Source: an uncultured Acetatifactor sp.
Lineage (GTDB): Bacteria > Bacillota > Clostridia > Lachnospirales > Lachnospiraceae
Assembly: GCA_947627115.1 (NCBI GenBank)
Contig: CANQUQ010000001.1
Location: forward strand, 1 to 64,000
Direction of reading: 5' to 3'
Length of the DNA: 64,000 nucleotides
In this document: piece by piece, positions 17,322 through 26,641 of the stretch
Numbering within the stretch: position 1 is the stretch's first letter
Layout: each line of letters starts with the position of its first letter
Position numbers and translations under genes: made by a program
Notes under the pieces: model-generated
The model's database searches: none
Told to the model about the DNA's origin: nothing
The model's input: only the letters and a program-made list of their open reading frames with translations

Positions 17322-18641
17322 TTAAAGCTTTTCTCCAAGAGTGATGTCCAGCTCCACGGCTTCATACTCTCCCCTCGTCACACGTTTTACCGTAATCTTC
17401 ACGGTCTCTCCTGCCTCGTAATATTGCAGGCTGTTCTGCAGATCCTCTGCGGAAGTAATCTTCTGACCGTCAAAATCAACAATGATGTCACCTTTCACGA
17501 TTCCGGCTTTTTCTGCTGCCGAATCAGGCTCCACCTCATACACGAAGGCACCCTGAGGCATGTCATACATCTGAGCCGACTGCTCCGTTACATTCTTGAG
17601 AGAGACTCCCATATAACCGCGGCGGCCTGTGTCCACCTTGCTGCTTCTTGTCTGGCGCTCCATGAGATCGGCAATGATGGGGCTTGCAGATGTGATGGGA
17701 ATGGCATATCCCATGCCCTCCACCAGCGAGCCGCCGATCTTGCTGGAATTGATGCCCACGACCTCACCCTTCAGATTCAACAGCGCGCCGCCGGAGTTGC
17801 CGGGGTTGATCGCCGCGTCCGTCTGAATAAATGTGCCCGTAGAGCCGTCATCGAAGGTAAGCTTCCTGGCCAGAGCGCTCACCATGCCGCCGGATACAGA
17901 CTGCCCGTATCCCAGAGCATTTCCGATAGCGATCACGGGTTCGCCCAGCTGCAGTTCATCGCTGTCGCCCAAGGTGGCAACCGAAATGGTACTTTTTGTC
18001 TCTTTTGTCAGATCGTCCAGGGGCACTGCGATCACTGCCAGATCCATTTCCGAGTCCAGTCCCTTCACAACGGCCTCTGCCTCGGAACCGTCAATAAAGG
18101 TCACCTTCAGATTATCATTTCCCTCCACCACGTGATTGTTGGAGACGATCAGCAGTTCGTCTTCGTTTTCAGACACAATGATACCGGAACCGCTGGACTC
18201 TGCGGGCTGGCTGTAGACTTCGCCCCAGAAGGTCATTCCGGTGTCGGTATAGTTATTGACGATAGACACCATTGCAGGCATCACTTCCTTCACCACATCC
18301 GACACATCGGTCTGCACATAAGTAATTTGGTCTGTATCGGCGGGCAGATCGCTCTGAGACGGCTTCTGCAAAATTCCCTGGGAGGATTCCTCTGTATCCT
18401 GCTCGGTATCGTCCGGAAGCTGCTCTTGCGCTTCCGTCCTGCCGCGCTCCTCCTGATAGAGCAGTCTTGCGCCCCACTGTACCGAATAAAATCCCAGTCC
18501 TGCAAACAGTCCGAAACAAAGTCCAAGACTGAGGCTGAGCATTATCTTTCCGAAAATATGGCTCTTCTTTTTCGGCTTCGCTGTGGGTCTGTCCACATTT
18601 TCCCGATGGTTGTTATCCGAATAAAATTCATTGTCATACAT
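17322..18641 (-). CDS. HtrA/DegP-like membrane-anchored serine protease with PDZ domain
   Basis: Surface quality-control protease, 439 residues. A cytosolic N-terminus with KPKKK is followed by a membrane anchor (about 30-52), an acidic linker (65-105), a trypsin-like domain with His170 (SNNHVVEG), Asp200 (SEMDLAVI) and Ser283 (NPGNSGGALL), and a C-terminal PDZ domain (about 345-439, with GDIIVDFDGQKI). All catalytic residues are present. The ATG follows AAGAGGG. Upstream lie four 11-bp phased repeats, suggesting control by a response regulator, as CssR controls htrA in Bacillus. It ends in a strong terminator. Confidence 0.93.
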   Translation of the reverse strand: MYDNEFYSDNNHRENVDRPTAKPKKKSHIFGKIMLSLSLGLCFGLFAGLGFYSVQWGARLLYQEERGRTEAQEQLPDDTEQDTEESSQGILQKPSQSDLPADTDQITYVQTDVSDVVKEVMPAMVSIVNNYTDTGMTFWGEVYSQPAESSGSGIIVSENEDELLIVSNNHVVEGNDNLKVTFIDGSEAEAVVKGLDSEMDLAVIAVPLDDLTKETKSTISVATLGDSDELQLGEPVIAIGNALGYGQSVSGGMVSALARKLTFDDGSTGTFIQTDAAINPGNSGGALLNLKGEVVGINSSKIGGSLVEGMGYAIPITSASPIIADLMERQTRSSKVDTGRRGYMGVSLKNVTEQSAQMYDMPQGAFVYEVEPDSAAEKAGIVKGDIIVDFDGQKITSAEDLQNSLQYYEAGETVKITVKRVTRGEYEAVELDITLGEKL

Positions 18642-18704
18642 ACCGTTTCCCTCTTTTCTTATCGGATACTTTTTACTTCTTACTGTAGATCAGTCTATCC
18701 CACA

Positions 18705-18743
18705 ATTGTGACGAAATTGTGTTTTCATTATGAAAGGATTGTG
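18705..18743 (-). promoter_or_regulatory. Four 11-bp phased repeats upstream of htrA (response-regulator-type sites)
   Basis: ATTGTG (plus-strand reading) occurs at 18705, 18716 and 18738, and ATTATG at 18727: four copies exactly one helical turn (11 bp) apart. The downstream-most copy abuts the presumed -35 region of htrA. Phased half-sites with 5-base gaps are the hallmark of OmpR-family regulators; the regulator is not identified. Confidence 0.6.
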
Positions 18744-18764
18744 AAATCTTCCACTTAAAATAAT

Positions 18765-20591
18765 TTATTCTACCGTGACAGACTTGGCAAGATTCCTCGG
18801 CTTATCCACATCGCAGCCCCGGCCTACCGCCACATAGTATGCGAACAGCTGCAGCGGAATAATCGCAAGGGAATTTGCAAAGCAGGGATCTGTCTGCGGA
18901 ATGTAGATCACATAGTCCGATACCTTTTCGATGGCTTTGTTCTCCTCGTTGGTCACTGCCATGACAAAAGCGCCTCTCGCCTTCACCTCCACAATATTGC
19001 TTATGGTCTTCTGAAACAGCTCAGGCTGAGTGGAGAGCGCGACTACAAGCGTGCCGTCCTCGATCAGAGAGATGGTCCCGTGCTTCAGCTCTCCTGCGGC
19101 GTATGCTTCCGAATGTATATAGGATATCTCCTTCAGCTTCAGTGAACCTTCCAGCGAAATGGCATAGTCGATCCCTCTTCCGATAAAAAAGATGTCTCTC
19201 GCCCCCAGATAGCGATTCGCAAAATGTTGAATTTTCTGCTTCTGGCCAAGCAGCAGCTCGATCTGATCCGGCAGACATCTCAGCTCTGCCAGAAGCTCCT
19301 GAAATTTTGCTTCGTCGATGGTTCCGCGCACCTTGGCAAGCTTCATGGCAAGCATATACAGAGCGGCCAGCTGAGCGCTGTACGCCTTTGTGGTGGCAAC
19401 TGCGATCTCAGGTCCCGCCCATGTATACAGACAGGCGTCTGCCTCTCTGGCGATGGAGCTTCCCACCACGTTCACAATGGCAAGCACCTGAAAGCCCCTT
19501 GCCTTCGACTCGCGCAGCGCCGCCAGAGTGTCCGCAGTCTCACCTGACTGACTGATGACGATGACCATGGCATTCTCTTCCAAAATGGGATCGCGATAAC
19601 GGAACTCGCTGGCCACATCCACCTCCACGGGTATCCTTACCATGCTCTCCAGCACATATTTCCCGCTGACGCCCGCATGGTAAGCGGAACCGCACGCCAC
19701 AATATGTATCTTGCGGATGCGCTTCAGCTCTTCGTCCGTCATTTTCAGCTCTTCGATGACAATATCGTTGTTCCGTATTCTGGGGGAGATCGTATCCGTG
19801 ATGGTCTTAGGCTGCTCGTACATCTCCTTCAGCATAAAATGTTCATAACCGGCTTTCTCGGCCGCATTTGCGTCCCAATCGACAGTGACGGACTCTTTGC
19901 TCAGCTCCTCCTCGTCCACGGAAAAGAACTGTATCCCGTCCCGGTGCAGGACGGCCACCTCCTGATTGTCCATATAGTAGACAGTCCTGGTATACTTCAG
20001 GATGGCCGGCACATCCGACGCGATAAAGCAGCCGGATTCATTCTGCCCGACGATCAGGGGACTGTCCTTTCTGGCCGCATATATCTCTCCGGGATGGTCT
20101 GCGAACAGGATCCCCAGCGCATAGGAGCCTTCCACTCTGTGCAGGACCTTGGTTATGGCCTCCAGCGGATTGCCCTTATAGTAATAATCCAGCAGATGGG
20201 CCAGCACTTCCGTATCCGTCTCGGACTTAAATACATAGTTCTTTGCCGTAAGCTTGTTCTTCAGGGAAATATAATTTTCTATAATGCCGTTGTGTACCAC
20301 CGCAATGGTCCCCGCACCATTGGTATGCGGATGGGCATTGTCGTCGCTGGGCGCACCGTGGGTAGCCCACCTGGTGTGTCCGATGCCGGAGCAGCCCGGC
20401 ATGGTCTCTCCGCCCCTGGTGAGGTTCTCCAGCACATTCAGCCGACCTATCGCCTTCTGTGTCTGTATTGTACTTCCGTCAAAAACTGCCATGCCCGCCG
20501 AGTCATAGCCCCTGTATTCCAGCTTCGCAAGGCCGTCCAGAATAATGGGGGCTGCCTGCTCTTTTCCGATATAACCCACAATACCGCACAT
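18765..20591 (-). CDS. glmS: Glutamine-fructose-6-phosphate aminotransferase (isomerising)
   Basis: Makes glucosamine-6-phosphate from fructose-6-phosphate and glutamine, the entry into UDP-GlcNAc, peptidoglycan and surface glycans. The 608-residue protein begins MCGIVGYIG, so Cys2 is the N-terminal nucleophile of the glutaminase domain (1-240). Two SIS sugar-isomerase domains follow (about 285-600), ending in KPRNLAKSVTVE. The start is fixed by Cys2 and by a GGAGG site; open frame further upstream is not used. No glmS ribozyme is visible, because the gene lies only 32 bases behind a glycosyltransferase gene, so control by that ribozyme is unlikely. Confidence 0.98.
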   Translation of the reverse strand: MCGIVGYIGKEQAAPIILDGLAKLEYRGYDSAGMAVFDGSTIQTQKAIGRLNVLENLTRGGETMPGCSGIGHTRWATHGAPSDDNAHPHTNGAGTIAVVHNGIIENYISLKNKLTAKNYVFKSETDTEVLAHLLDYYYKGNPLEAITKVLHRVEGSYALGILFADHPGEIYAARKDSPLIVGQNESGCFIASDVPAILKYTRTVYYMDNQEVAVLHRDGIQFFSVDEEELSKESVTVDWDANAAEKAGYEHFMLKEMYEQPKTITDTISPRIRNNDIVIEELKMTDEELKRIRKIHIVACGSAYHAGVSGKYVLESMVRIPVEVDVASEFRYRDPILEENAMVIVISQSGETADTLAALRESKARGFQVLAIVNVVGSSIAREADACLYTWAGPEIAVATTKAYSAQLAALYMLAMKLAKVRGTIDEAKFQELLAELRCLPDQIELLLGQKQKIQHFANRYLGARDIFFIGRGIDYAISLEGSLKLKEISYIHSEAYAAGELKHGTISLIEDGTLVVALSTQPELFQKTISNIVEVKARGAFVMAVTNEENKAIEKVSDYVIYIPQTDPCFANSLAIIPLQLFAYYVAVGRGCDVDKPRNLAKSVTVE

Positions 20592-20623
20592 AGTATCCTC
20601 CGTTCCGCCTGCTCGCAGGCCTT

Positions 20624-21553
20624 CTATCCCGCCTGGTTCCAGTACTCTATGTTTGATGTTATGCCAAGAACCCATTTGCGCGGCAGTCTCCGGTAATTCT
20701 TACCCAAGACGAACCCGGCATATTTGAAACAGCACTGTACCAGAAATGCGGGGAATTTGTATAATCTCCGGCGTTTTTTTAAATACCTCCAGGCCGTTCT
20801 CATCAGGCGCCCGCCCTCCGATTCCGACGACACGCTCCTAAATACCTCCGGATGCTCTGCCTGAGACACTCCCAGGTCAAAATTGCGCCTGAGCTGCTGC
20901 ATATTCGTATAGTTGTGAGAGTGTATGACCCTTGCCCCGGCCTGATAGACAATACTGTACCCCGCCTGTACGGCTCCCGCAGCATAGATCATATCCTCAT
21001 TAAATATAGTATGACGGATAAAACCGCCCAATTCGTCGTATATGTCCCGGCGGTACGCGGCGCACACGTTGGAGCAGAAAAAGGTCTTGATTCCCAGCGC
21101 CTTGCGGTCGGCTGCCGTCTTCACACAGGAGACCGCAGGATAATTAAAGTATCTGGATATCCGTTCCCACTCGTCGGCATCCGCCGCGGGAAGCTGCCTC
21201 GCATAAGACACGGCCGCCTTATCGGTGAGGCCTTCCGTCAGATTCCTTATCAGGTCGTCGTCCACCGGTATGGCATCCTGAGTCATGACAACAAAAACAT
21301 CCGCATCCGAGTGCATGACGCCAAGATGTCTGGTGCCCCCGTGATCGAACTCCCGGCGGGAAAGATGGTACACCTTTACATTGGGATATCTCTCTGTGAA
21401 GTCGGTGCCATGCACCAGCTTCAGAAAATACTTTTTCTCCGTGTTCATCAGAATAACATTCTGTACGGGGACTGTCTGATCCTTCAATTTGTCAAGCAAT
21501 ACAAACAATCCGCGATCCGGCTTATACACGGGGATGATCACATCTATTTTCAC
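20624..21553 (-). CDS. GT2 glycosyltransferase, rhamnosyltransferase-like
   Basis: A 309-residue family 2 (GT-A) glycosyltransferase. It begins IDVIIPVYKPDRGL and contains FDHGGTRHLG (near 69-78) and MTQDAIPVDDDLI (near 90-102), a combination typical of bacterial rhamnosyltransferases of the RfbF/WbbL group. The NEDMIYAAGAVQAGY region is the acceptor-side motif. Donor is therefore probably dTDP-rhamnose, consistent with the rml genes in this locus. The start is GTG with AGGGGGC upstream. It follows the LCP terminator and precedes glmS by 32 bases. Confidence 0.8.
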   Translation of the reverse strand: MKIDVIIPVYKPDRGLFVLLDKLKDQTVPVQNVILMNTEKKYFLKLVHGTDFTERYPNVKVYHLSRREFDHGGTRHLGVMHSDADVFVVMTQDAIPVDDDLIRNLTEGLTDKAAVSYARQLPAADADEWERISRYFNYPAVSCVKTAADRKALGIKTFFCSNVCAAYRRDIYDELGGFIRHTIFNEDMIYAAGAVQAGYSIVYQAGARVIHSHNYTNMQQLRRNFDLGVSQAEHPEVFRSVSSESEGGRLMRTAWRYLKKRRRLYKFPAFLVQCCFKYAGFVLGKNYRRLPRKWVLGITSNIEYWNQAG

Positions 21554-21569
21554 TTTTGCCCCCTGTCTG

Positions 21570-21594
21570 AAAAAGGGGAGCGTGAAAGCTCCCC
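21570..21594 (-). terminator. Intrinsic terminator after the LCP gene
   Basis: GGGGAGC (21575-21581) pairs with GCTCCCC (21588-21594), 6-base loop. On the minus strand five T residues follow (21570-21574). It separates the LCP unit from the next glycosyltransferase gene. Confidence 0.75.
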
Positions 21595-21606
21595 GGGACC
21601 TGTTCG

Positions 21607-22689
21607 CTATTGCTGATACTCAGCGTTTATTTTTCTGCTGATGCTTTGGACCTCACTGGAGACCTCGTAGGCTTCATCGGCGAACAGGAAACGGTGCAGC
21701 CATACCACATTGGATTCCAGATCCGTAGGCAGCACTACGCTGCGGCCCTTCATCCGGGCATCGCCGTCTCTCATATCCTCCTGAGGGAAACCGTTCTCAT
21801 CCACGATCCTGTAGTCATTGACATGTCCCAGAAGCTCCATGATATCTTTTTCGTCGATGTTGGTATAAACGTCGTCAATTGCGCTTTGATACACCTTGGT
21901 GAGCGTTGAAAGATCCGCCTGTTTTGCCTGATCCTCAATCGCCTTGATCACCTCCCGCTGACGTTCCGCACGCTTAAAATCATTGCCGGCAGTGTAGCGG
22001 ATACGGCAGTACGCCGTAGCCTGTATACCGTTCAGCTTCTGATAGCCTGACTGTGTGACCGGCTCATAGCTGCACTTCAGGACCTCCGCTATACTGATCT
22101 GATAGCTGTTGATATGCTGCAGCTCCGCGTTGTCAACGTCGATCCAGACGCCGCCGAGACCGTCAATGATCTCGCTCAGGCCCTTGTAGCCCACGGTGAC
22201 GAATGTCTTGATGTTCATATCCAGGTTGGTGTTCAGCATGCTCAGCGCCTGCTGTGCACCGCCGTAGGAATAAGCCGAATTGCATTTGTCATAGGTATCG
22301 TTTCCCAGATTCAGATAGGTGTCGCGATACACGCTGACCAATTTAATGTCGCCGGTCTCCAGATTGATGCTGGCAACCATGATGCTGTCGCTTCGGCTGC
22401 TCTTGAACAGCTCCTTGTCCGTCTTGGCATCCACGCCGAACAGTGCGACGTTCATATAGCCGTGCATGGCGCCGCCCTCTTCTTCCTGCTTCTGCACCTC
22501 CACCGGAATGAGCAGCTTCTCAGGATCGTCATCCAATTCCGTCACATTCGGTCTTTTGTCCGTACCGTGCAGAAATGCGGCAAGTACAATAATCATGACC
22601 AGAATGATGACCACCTCCACCGCAAAGATAATGATCTTCCGCTTCTGCCTTGCCTCTCGCCGTCTCGCACTCGTCCTTTTTGTCGCCAT
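21607..22689 (-). CDS. LytR-CpsA-Psr (LCP) family glycopolymer-peptidoglycan ligase
   Basis: Membrane-anchored phosphotransferase that moves lipid-linked glycopolymers onto peptidoglycan. The 360-residue protein has a very basic cytosolic N-terminus, a membrane helix (about 18-41) and the extracellular LCP domain (about 78-290) with SRSDSIMVASINLETG, VSVYRDTY and AGNDFKRAERQREV, which hold the Arg and Asp residues that bind pyrophosphate. It follows the initiating sugar transferase gene by 17 bases, so one transcript makes both the first and the last enzyme of the glycopolymer pathway. ATG start. Confidence 0.92.
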   Translation of the reverse strand: MATKRTSARRREARQKRKIIIFAVEVVIILVMIIVLAAFLHGTDKRPNVTELDDDPEKLLIPVEVQKQEEEGGAMHGYMNVALFGVDAKTDKELFKSSRSDSIMVASINLETGDIKLVSVYRDTYLNLGNDTYDKCNSAYSYGGAQQALSMLNTNLDMNIKTFVTVGYKGLSEIIDGLGGVWIDVDNAELQHINSYQISIAEVLKCSYEPVTQSGYQKLNGIQATAYCRIRYTAGNDFKRAERQREVIKAIEDQAKQADLSTLTKVYQSAIDDVYTNIDEKDIMELLGHVNDYRIVDENGFPQEDMRDGDARMKGRSVVLPTDLESNVVWLHRFLFADEAYEVSSEVQSISRKINAEYQQ

Positions 22690-22706
22690 AGTATTTCTCC
22701 TCGTTT

Positions 22707-24113
22707 TTAGTATGCGTTTTTATTGATAAAGCCTGTAAAGAACGTCATAAAAATAATTTTGATATCAAAACCGAGCGTCCAGTTCTCAATATAGTGCAGA
22801 TCATACTCTATCCGCTTGCGGATGGAGGTATCTCCTCTGAGGCCGTTCACCTGGGCCCAGCCCGTCAGCCCCGGCCGCACCTGATGCCGTACCATATACC
22901 GCGGTATCTCTTCGCGGAACTTCTCCACCCAGCCCGGCCTCTCAGGTCTTGGCCCCACGAGGCTCATATCCCCCTTCAGTATATTGAAGAGCTGCGGCAG
23001 CTCGTCCAGGCTGGTCCTGCGCAGGAATTTTCCTACGGGAGTGACTCTCGGATCGTTGCGCACCGTCCAGGCCTTTTTCTCTTCGCCGGGCGGCTGCTGT
23101 TCCATGCTCCGGAACTTGTACATATAGAACGGTTTGTTATGCAGGCCCACCCTCTCCTGCTTAAAGATCACGGGGCCGCGGCTTGTCGCCTTCACCAGAA
23201 TGGCCGCTGCCAGCATGATGGGGGAGGTAACGATCAGTCCGAACAGAGAACCCGCAACGTCAACGGTCCTTTTTATGATCTTATTTCCCGTGTTCGTCAG
23301 CGGAACATATCGGATGTTGATCACCGGCAGGCCCTGCAGATCCTCCGTATAAGGCCTGCTGGGAATCAGGCCGTTATAATCCGGAATGAACTTGGTGTGA
23401 ACTCCGGATTTTTCACAGACGCCCACAATGCTTTCCAGATAATCATAGTCCTTCAGGGGAAGTGTAATGGCCACCTCATCCAATTTGTTCTCCGGGAGAA
23501 TGATCTCCAGATTGCCCAGACTGCCCAGCACCTTGACGCCCCGGTAAAGAGTACCTGCCGGAATATGATTATCCAAAATGCCGCAGGCTACATAGCCCCA
23601 CTGGGGGTTGTCCAGTAATCTGTCAATATATTCCTCCGCCGCACGGGAGTAACCTACCAGAAGCATATGCTTCAGATTGTACCCCTGCCTGCGGATGGTC
23701 CTTAGACTCTTTCTTAAAAAAAAACGAAAGCCTGAGGTAAAGAACACATTAAAAAAATAAAAGAACGCGATCACCGAGCGGGAGTAGTTGATCTCTCTGA
23801 CGATCAGGTACAGCACAATGATCAGCGTCATGATTCCGATCGTATTGGCCTTCACGATACCATAGACCTCAAAGCGCAGCCTTACCGTGCGCTTTGGGGC
23901 GTAAATACTGCAAAAATAATACAGCAGCATATATATGGGCACGATCACGAACAAAAGCCGGAAATAGTCCGCAGCGGGAAGCACGCCCACTCCCGGCCCG
24001 TTATTCAGTATATAAAATTTGAAAAAGTAAGCCAGCATGAACGATGCTGCCATGATGGCAGCATCCACTATCACCATTAATCGGTTAAAAACCTTCTGAT
24101 TGTCCTTGATCAT
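22707..24113 (-). CDS. Polyprenyl-phosphate sugar-1-phosphate transferase (WbaP/CpsE-like initiator)
   Basis: Starts a surface glycan by placing a sugar-1-phosphate on undecaprenyl phosphate. The 468-residue protein has four N-terminal membrane helices (about 10-115), a Rossmann-like CoA-binding-type middle domain, a fifth helix and the bacterial sugar transferase domain (about 280-468) with FKQERVG, MYKFRSM, TSLDELPQLFNILKGDM and GPRPERP. The sugar (glucose, galactose or an amino sugar) cannot be told from sequence. The start is placed at the ATG behind GGGTGG; a GTG three codons upstream lacks a good ribosome binding site. Confidence 0.9.
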   Translation of the reverse strand: MIKDNQKVFNRLMVIVDAAIMAASFMLAYFFKFYILNNGPGVGVLPAADYFRLLFVIVPIYMLLYYFCSIYAPKRTVRLRFEVYGIVKANTIGIMTLIIVLYLIVREINYSRSVIAFFYFFNVFFTSGFRFFLRKSLRTIRRQGYNLKHMLLVGYSRAAEEYIDRLLDNPQWGYVACGILDNHIPAGTLYRGVKVLGSLGNLEIILPENKLDEVAITLPLKDYDYLESIVGVCEKSGVHTKFIPDYNGLIPSRPYTEDLQGLPVINIRYVPLTNTGNKIIKRTVDVAGSLFGLIVTSPIMLAAAILVKATSRGPVIFKQERVGLHNKPFYMYKFRSMEQQPPGEEKKAWTVRNDPRVTPVGKFLRRTSLDELPQLFNILKGDMSLVGPRPERPGWVEKFREEIPRYMVRHQVRPGLTGWAQVNGLRGDTSIRKRIEYDLHYIENWTLGFDIKIIFMTFFTGFINKNAY

Positions 24114-24185
24114 GTGCGCCACCCGAAAATACTGTATACATGCTTATTTTACAACAAAGTGTTTAGGATTTTATGAAGCACTTTC

Positions 24186-25163
24186 TTAAGTTTTCTTAAG
24201 AATTCGGATGAGGTTGACATAAAGCTGTCCCTGAATGGCAAGATAATTGCGCAGATGCTCTTTTTTAAAGGCGATCCGCCTCCTTCGACCCACTCCGGAT
24301 GCCAGTTTTTTCATGCCATCGGCCAAGCCCCTGAGATACAGCAGCCCCATTCCCTTTCTGCAGAAGAACAAATATTTTACAAGAAAGCCCGGAATCAGGA
24401 ACGGCATATTTAATAACACCTGTAATGTTGGCATGTTCTTTCCGATCACATAGATATTGTTCGCCGCCGACAGGACCGTCTTTTTTTCGTTATAGCGGGA
24501 ACCCGTGGAGGCGCTGCCGTAATGGATCACTTCTGCAGAGGGCTCATAGAAATTGCGGTAACCGTAGATACGCGCTCTCCAGCCTATGTCCAGATCTTCC
24601 AGATAGGCAAAATGGACCTCGTCGAAGAGACCGATCTCCCGAAAGACCGCTCTCCGATAAATGGCTGCGCCGCCGCAGGCCGAAAAGATCTCGGCTGCGC
24701 CGGAATACCGTTCAGCACGTTCTCCCCTGCCTCTTGCGTATGCCCAGCCCAGCGCACAGTATCGGTCTCCGGCGTCGTCCAACAGCTGCGGCCTGTCCCA
24801 CATGAGCATCCTGGCGCTGACAGAGAAAATCCTGTCATCCCTTTCGACCGCACGGCAGAGTCCTGCCACAAAGCCCGGCATGACCTTTGTGTCATTGTTC
24901 AGCAAAATAACATACGGTGTTTCAGACCGTCGGATCCCCAGGTTCACCGCATGGCAGAATCCTGTGTTCCTGGGAAGGGCAATGACATCTACCTGGGGGA
25001 ACTCCCGGCGCAGCAGCTCCAGGCTTCCGTCCCTCGAACCGTTGTCCACCACCAGGACATCATATTCCGGCGTGCCCTGCTCCTGCCGAAGCACCGACTG
25101 CAGACAGCCCCGTAAAAAACGCGCGCCGTTATAATTTGGAATAACAACCGTTACTTTTTTCAT
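24186..25163 (-). CDS. GT2 glycosyltransferase
   Basis: A 325-residue GT-A enzyme. It starts KKVTVVIPNYNGARFL, with the nucleotide site VVDNGSRDGS, the metal motif LLNNDTKV and an acceptor-side LEDLDIGWRARIYG. The overall form resembles dTDP-rhamnosyltransferases of surface-polysaccharide clusters (the family called rhamnosyltransferase in many genomes), which suits the rml genes here, but donor identity is inferred. No membrane helix beyond a hydrophobic patch near residues 265-285. It belongs to the run pgm, GT2, GT2, initiator, LCP. Confidence 0.82.
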   Translation of the reverse strand: MKKVTVVIPNYNGARFLRGCLQSVLRQEQGTPEYDVLVVDNGSRDGSLELLRREFPQVDVIALPRNTGFCHAVNLGIRRSETPYVILLNNDTKVMPGFVAGLCRAVERDDRIFSVSARMLMWDRPQLLDDAGDRYCALGWAYARGRGERAERYSGAAEIFSACGGAAIYRRAVFREIGLFDEVHFAYLEDLDIGWRARIYGYRNFYEPSAEVIHYGSASTGSRYNEKKTVLSAANNIYVIGKNMPTLQVLLNMPFLIPGFLVKYLFFCRKGMGLLYLRGLADGMKKLASGVGRRRRIAFKKEHLRNYLAIQGQLYVNLIRILKKT

Positions 25164-25223
25164 ACACTGCGCCCCCTGCGCTATGCCCTGCTGCCTTGCG
25201 GTGTTGGATGATCAGCGGGATCC

Positions 25224-26615
25224 CTATAATGCTCTGCCCCGTTCCGGCAGATACAGGATCCTGTAGCCGCCCCTGCGAAGCGCGCGGCCCAAGGCCAGAC
25301 TCACGGCAATAGGATCCGCATCTCCGGGAAGTGCGGATGCATCAAAAATATCCCCGCCCGGAAGCGTCTGCCAGGGAACGCCGACCGTCTCCCGAAACAG
25401 ACCGTACAGCTCCCTGCGGATCCGGATATTGCGGATATCCACGGCATACGCGTCCTGAGGCAGGACGGCCCGGTGGAGGTAACCGCTGAAGCCGCGGCGC
25501 AGACCTTCATAACACACGGCACCGTGCTCCGACAGCCTTCCGCCGCAAAGCTTACCGTTCCTGAACAGCGGACCGCCGATCGCTCCCACATCCTCTCTGG
25601 TCTCAAAAGGATCCCCTGAATACTCCAATCTGTAAAAACCCAGATGAGGCGTATCCACTGCTCTGGCCTTCCAGTTTTTCTCATTCACATAATGCTGGAC
25701 CGCCCTGCGTCCCGCGTCGTAAGCATATAACTTGCTCTGGGGATCCTGCGCCGTGGAGGATGAATGACAGCGCCAATGGTAGAGCACTCTGGGCACATGG
25801 ACAATACAGTCCTCCTGCCCCGCCAGCTCTGCCGCAGCCCGCAGCACAAGATCATAGTCCTGCGCCCCGTCGTATTCTCCGCGCAACAAAAGAGCCTGGA
25901 TCAGCTCCCTGTCCATCACCGTAAAATGACAGATGTAATTATTGCTCAGGAGCAGATCCAGGTTAAAATCCTCCTTGCGGTTCGGTTCATAAAATTTTGT
26001 TCCGTCACCGCTGCATTTATCCTCATCCGAGTAGAGCAGCTTAGGTATCCTGCCCCTCTTCCCGCCGTCTTCGATGGCCATGGCCATTTCGTATAAGGCA
26101 TCCGCCGTCAGCAGATCGTCATGATCCAAAAGCCCCACATAATCGCCGGATGCCTCCAGGATCCCCCGGTTGGTGTTCTCTGCGATTCCTCCGTTTTCGG
26201 GCAGACGGAGATAGCGGATCCTCGGATCCGCGTTCGAGGCGGTCCTCACGGCTCCCGCCACGCTGTCATCCTCTGTGGCATCCGCCAGGATCAGCTCCCA
26301 ACGGGGGTAAGTCTGGCGTCGGACAGATTCGATCATCTCCGACAGAAACTTCTCTCCGGAGCGGTAACAGGGGACCACGATGCTGAAGGTATAGGCAGGT
26401 CCCGATTCCTTGCACACCTGCCTCTGCCGTTCCAGAAGCTCCTCGTCGGGAGGCATCCACGGCCGCGCTTCCTCCACTCCCGGCAAAAGCCGTTCCCAAA
26501 CAGCATAACAGGTGTTCTTAAATCCGTTCCTGCGCAGATAATATAGAGTTTTCTTGACGCCGGAGCGGTCGACTCTGCCCAAAACACCACATCTCCTTTT
26601 CCCGGTTCGGAGCAC
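25224..26615 (-). CDS. GT2 glycosyltransferase with an eroded second GT2 domain
   Basis: A 463-residue protein. Residues 77-310 are a complete GT2 domain (FSIVVPCYRSGEKFL, ADATEDDS, metal motif DHDD at 164-167, NNYICHFTVMDREL, VPRVLYHWRCHSSS). Residues 341-412 match the C-terminal half of the second GT2 domain of the 673-residue paralogue at 28497-30518 (EDVGAIGGPLFRNGK against SDVGAVGAKLYYGDE), but the nucleotide-binding half, about 145 residues, is missing. The start is GTG with AGAGGG upstream; an in-frame TTG 11 codons later behind AAGGAG is an alternative. Probably active through its first domain. Confidence 0.8.
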   Translation of the reverse strand: MLRTGKRRCGVLGRVDRSGVKKTLYYLRRNGFKNTCYAVWERLLPGVEEARPWMPPDEELLERQRQVCKESGPAYTFSIVVPCYRSGEKFLSEMIESVRRQTYPRWELILADATEDDSVAGAVRTASNADPRIRYLRLPENGGIAENTNRGILEASGDYVGLLDHDDLLTADALYEMAMAIEDGGKRGRIPKLLYSDEDKCSGDGTKFYEPNRKEDFNLDLLLSNNYICHFTVMDRELIQALLLRGEYDGAQDYDLVLRAAAELAGQEDCIVHVPRVLYHWRCHSSSTAQDPQSKLYAYDAGRRAVQHYVNEKNWKARAVDTPHLGFYRLEYSGDPFETREDVGAIGGPLFRNGKLCGGRLSEHGAVCYEGLRRGFSGYLHRAVLPQDAYAVDIRNIRIRRELYGLFRETVGVPWQTLPGGDIFDASALPGDADPIAVSLALGRALRRGGYRILYLPERGRAL

Positions 26616-26641
26616 TTTGCTGCCCTCTCAAGAATGCTGTC

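Noticed and set aside
20592-20623. glmS ribozyme upstream of glmS
   Set aside because: Only 32 bases separate glmS from the preceding gene, far too short for the ribozyme, and no core motif is visible.
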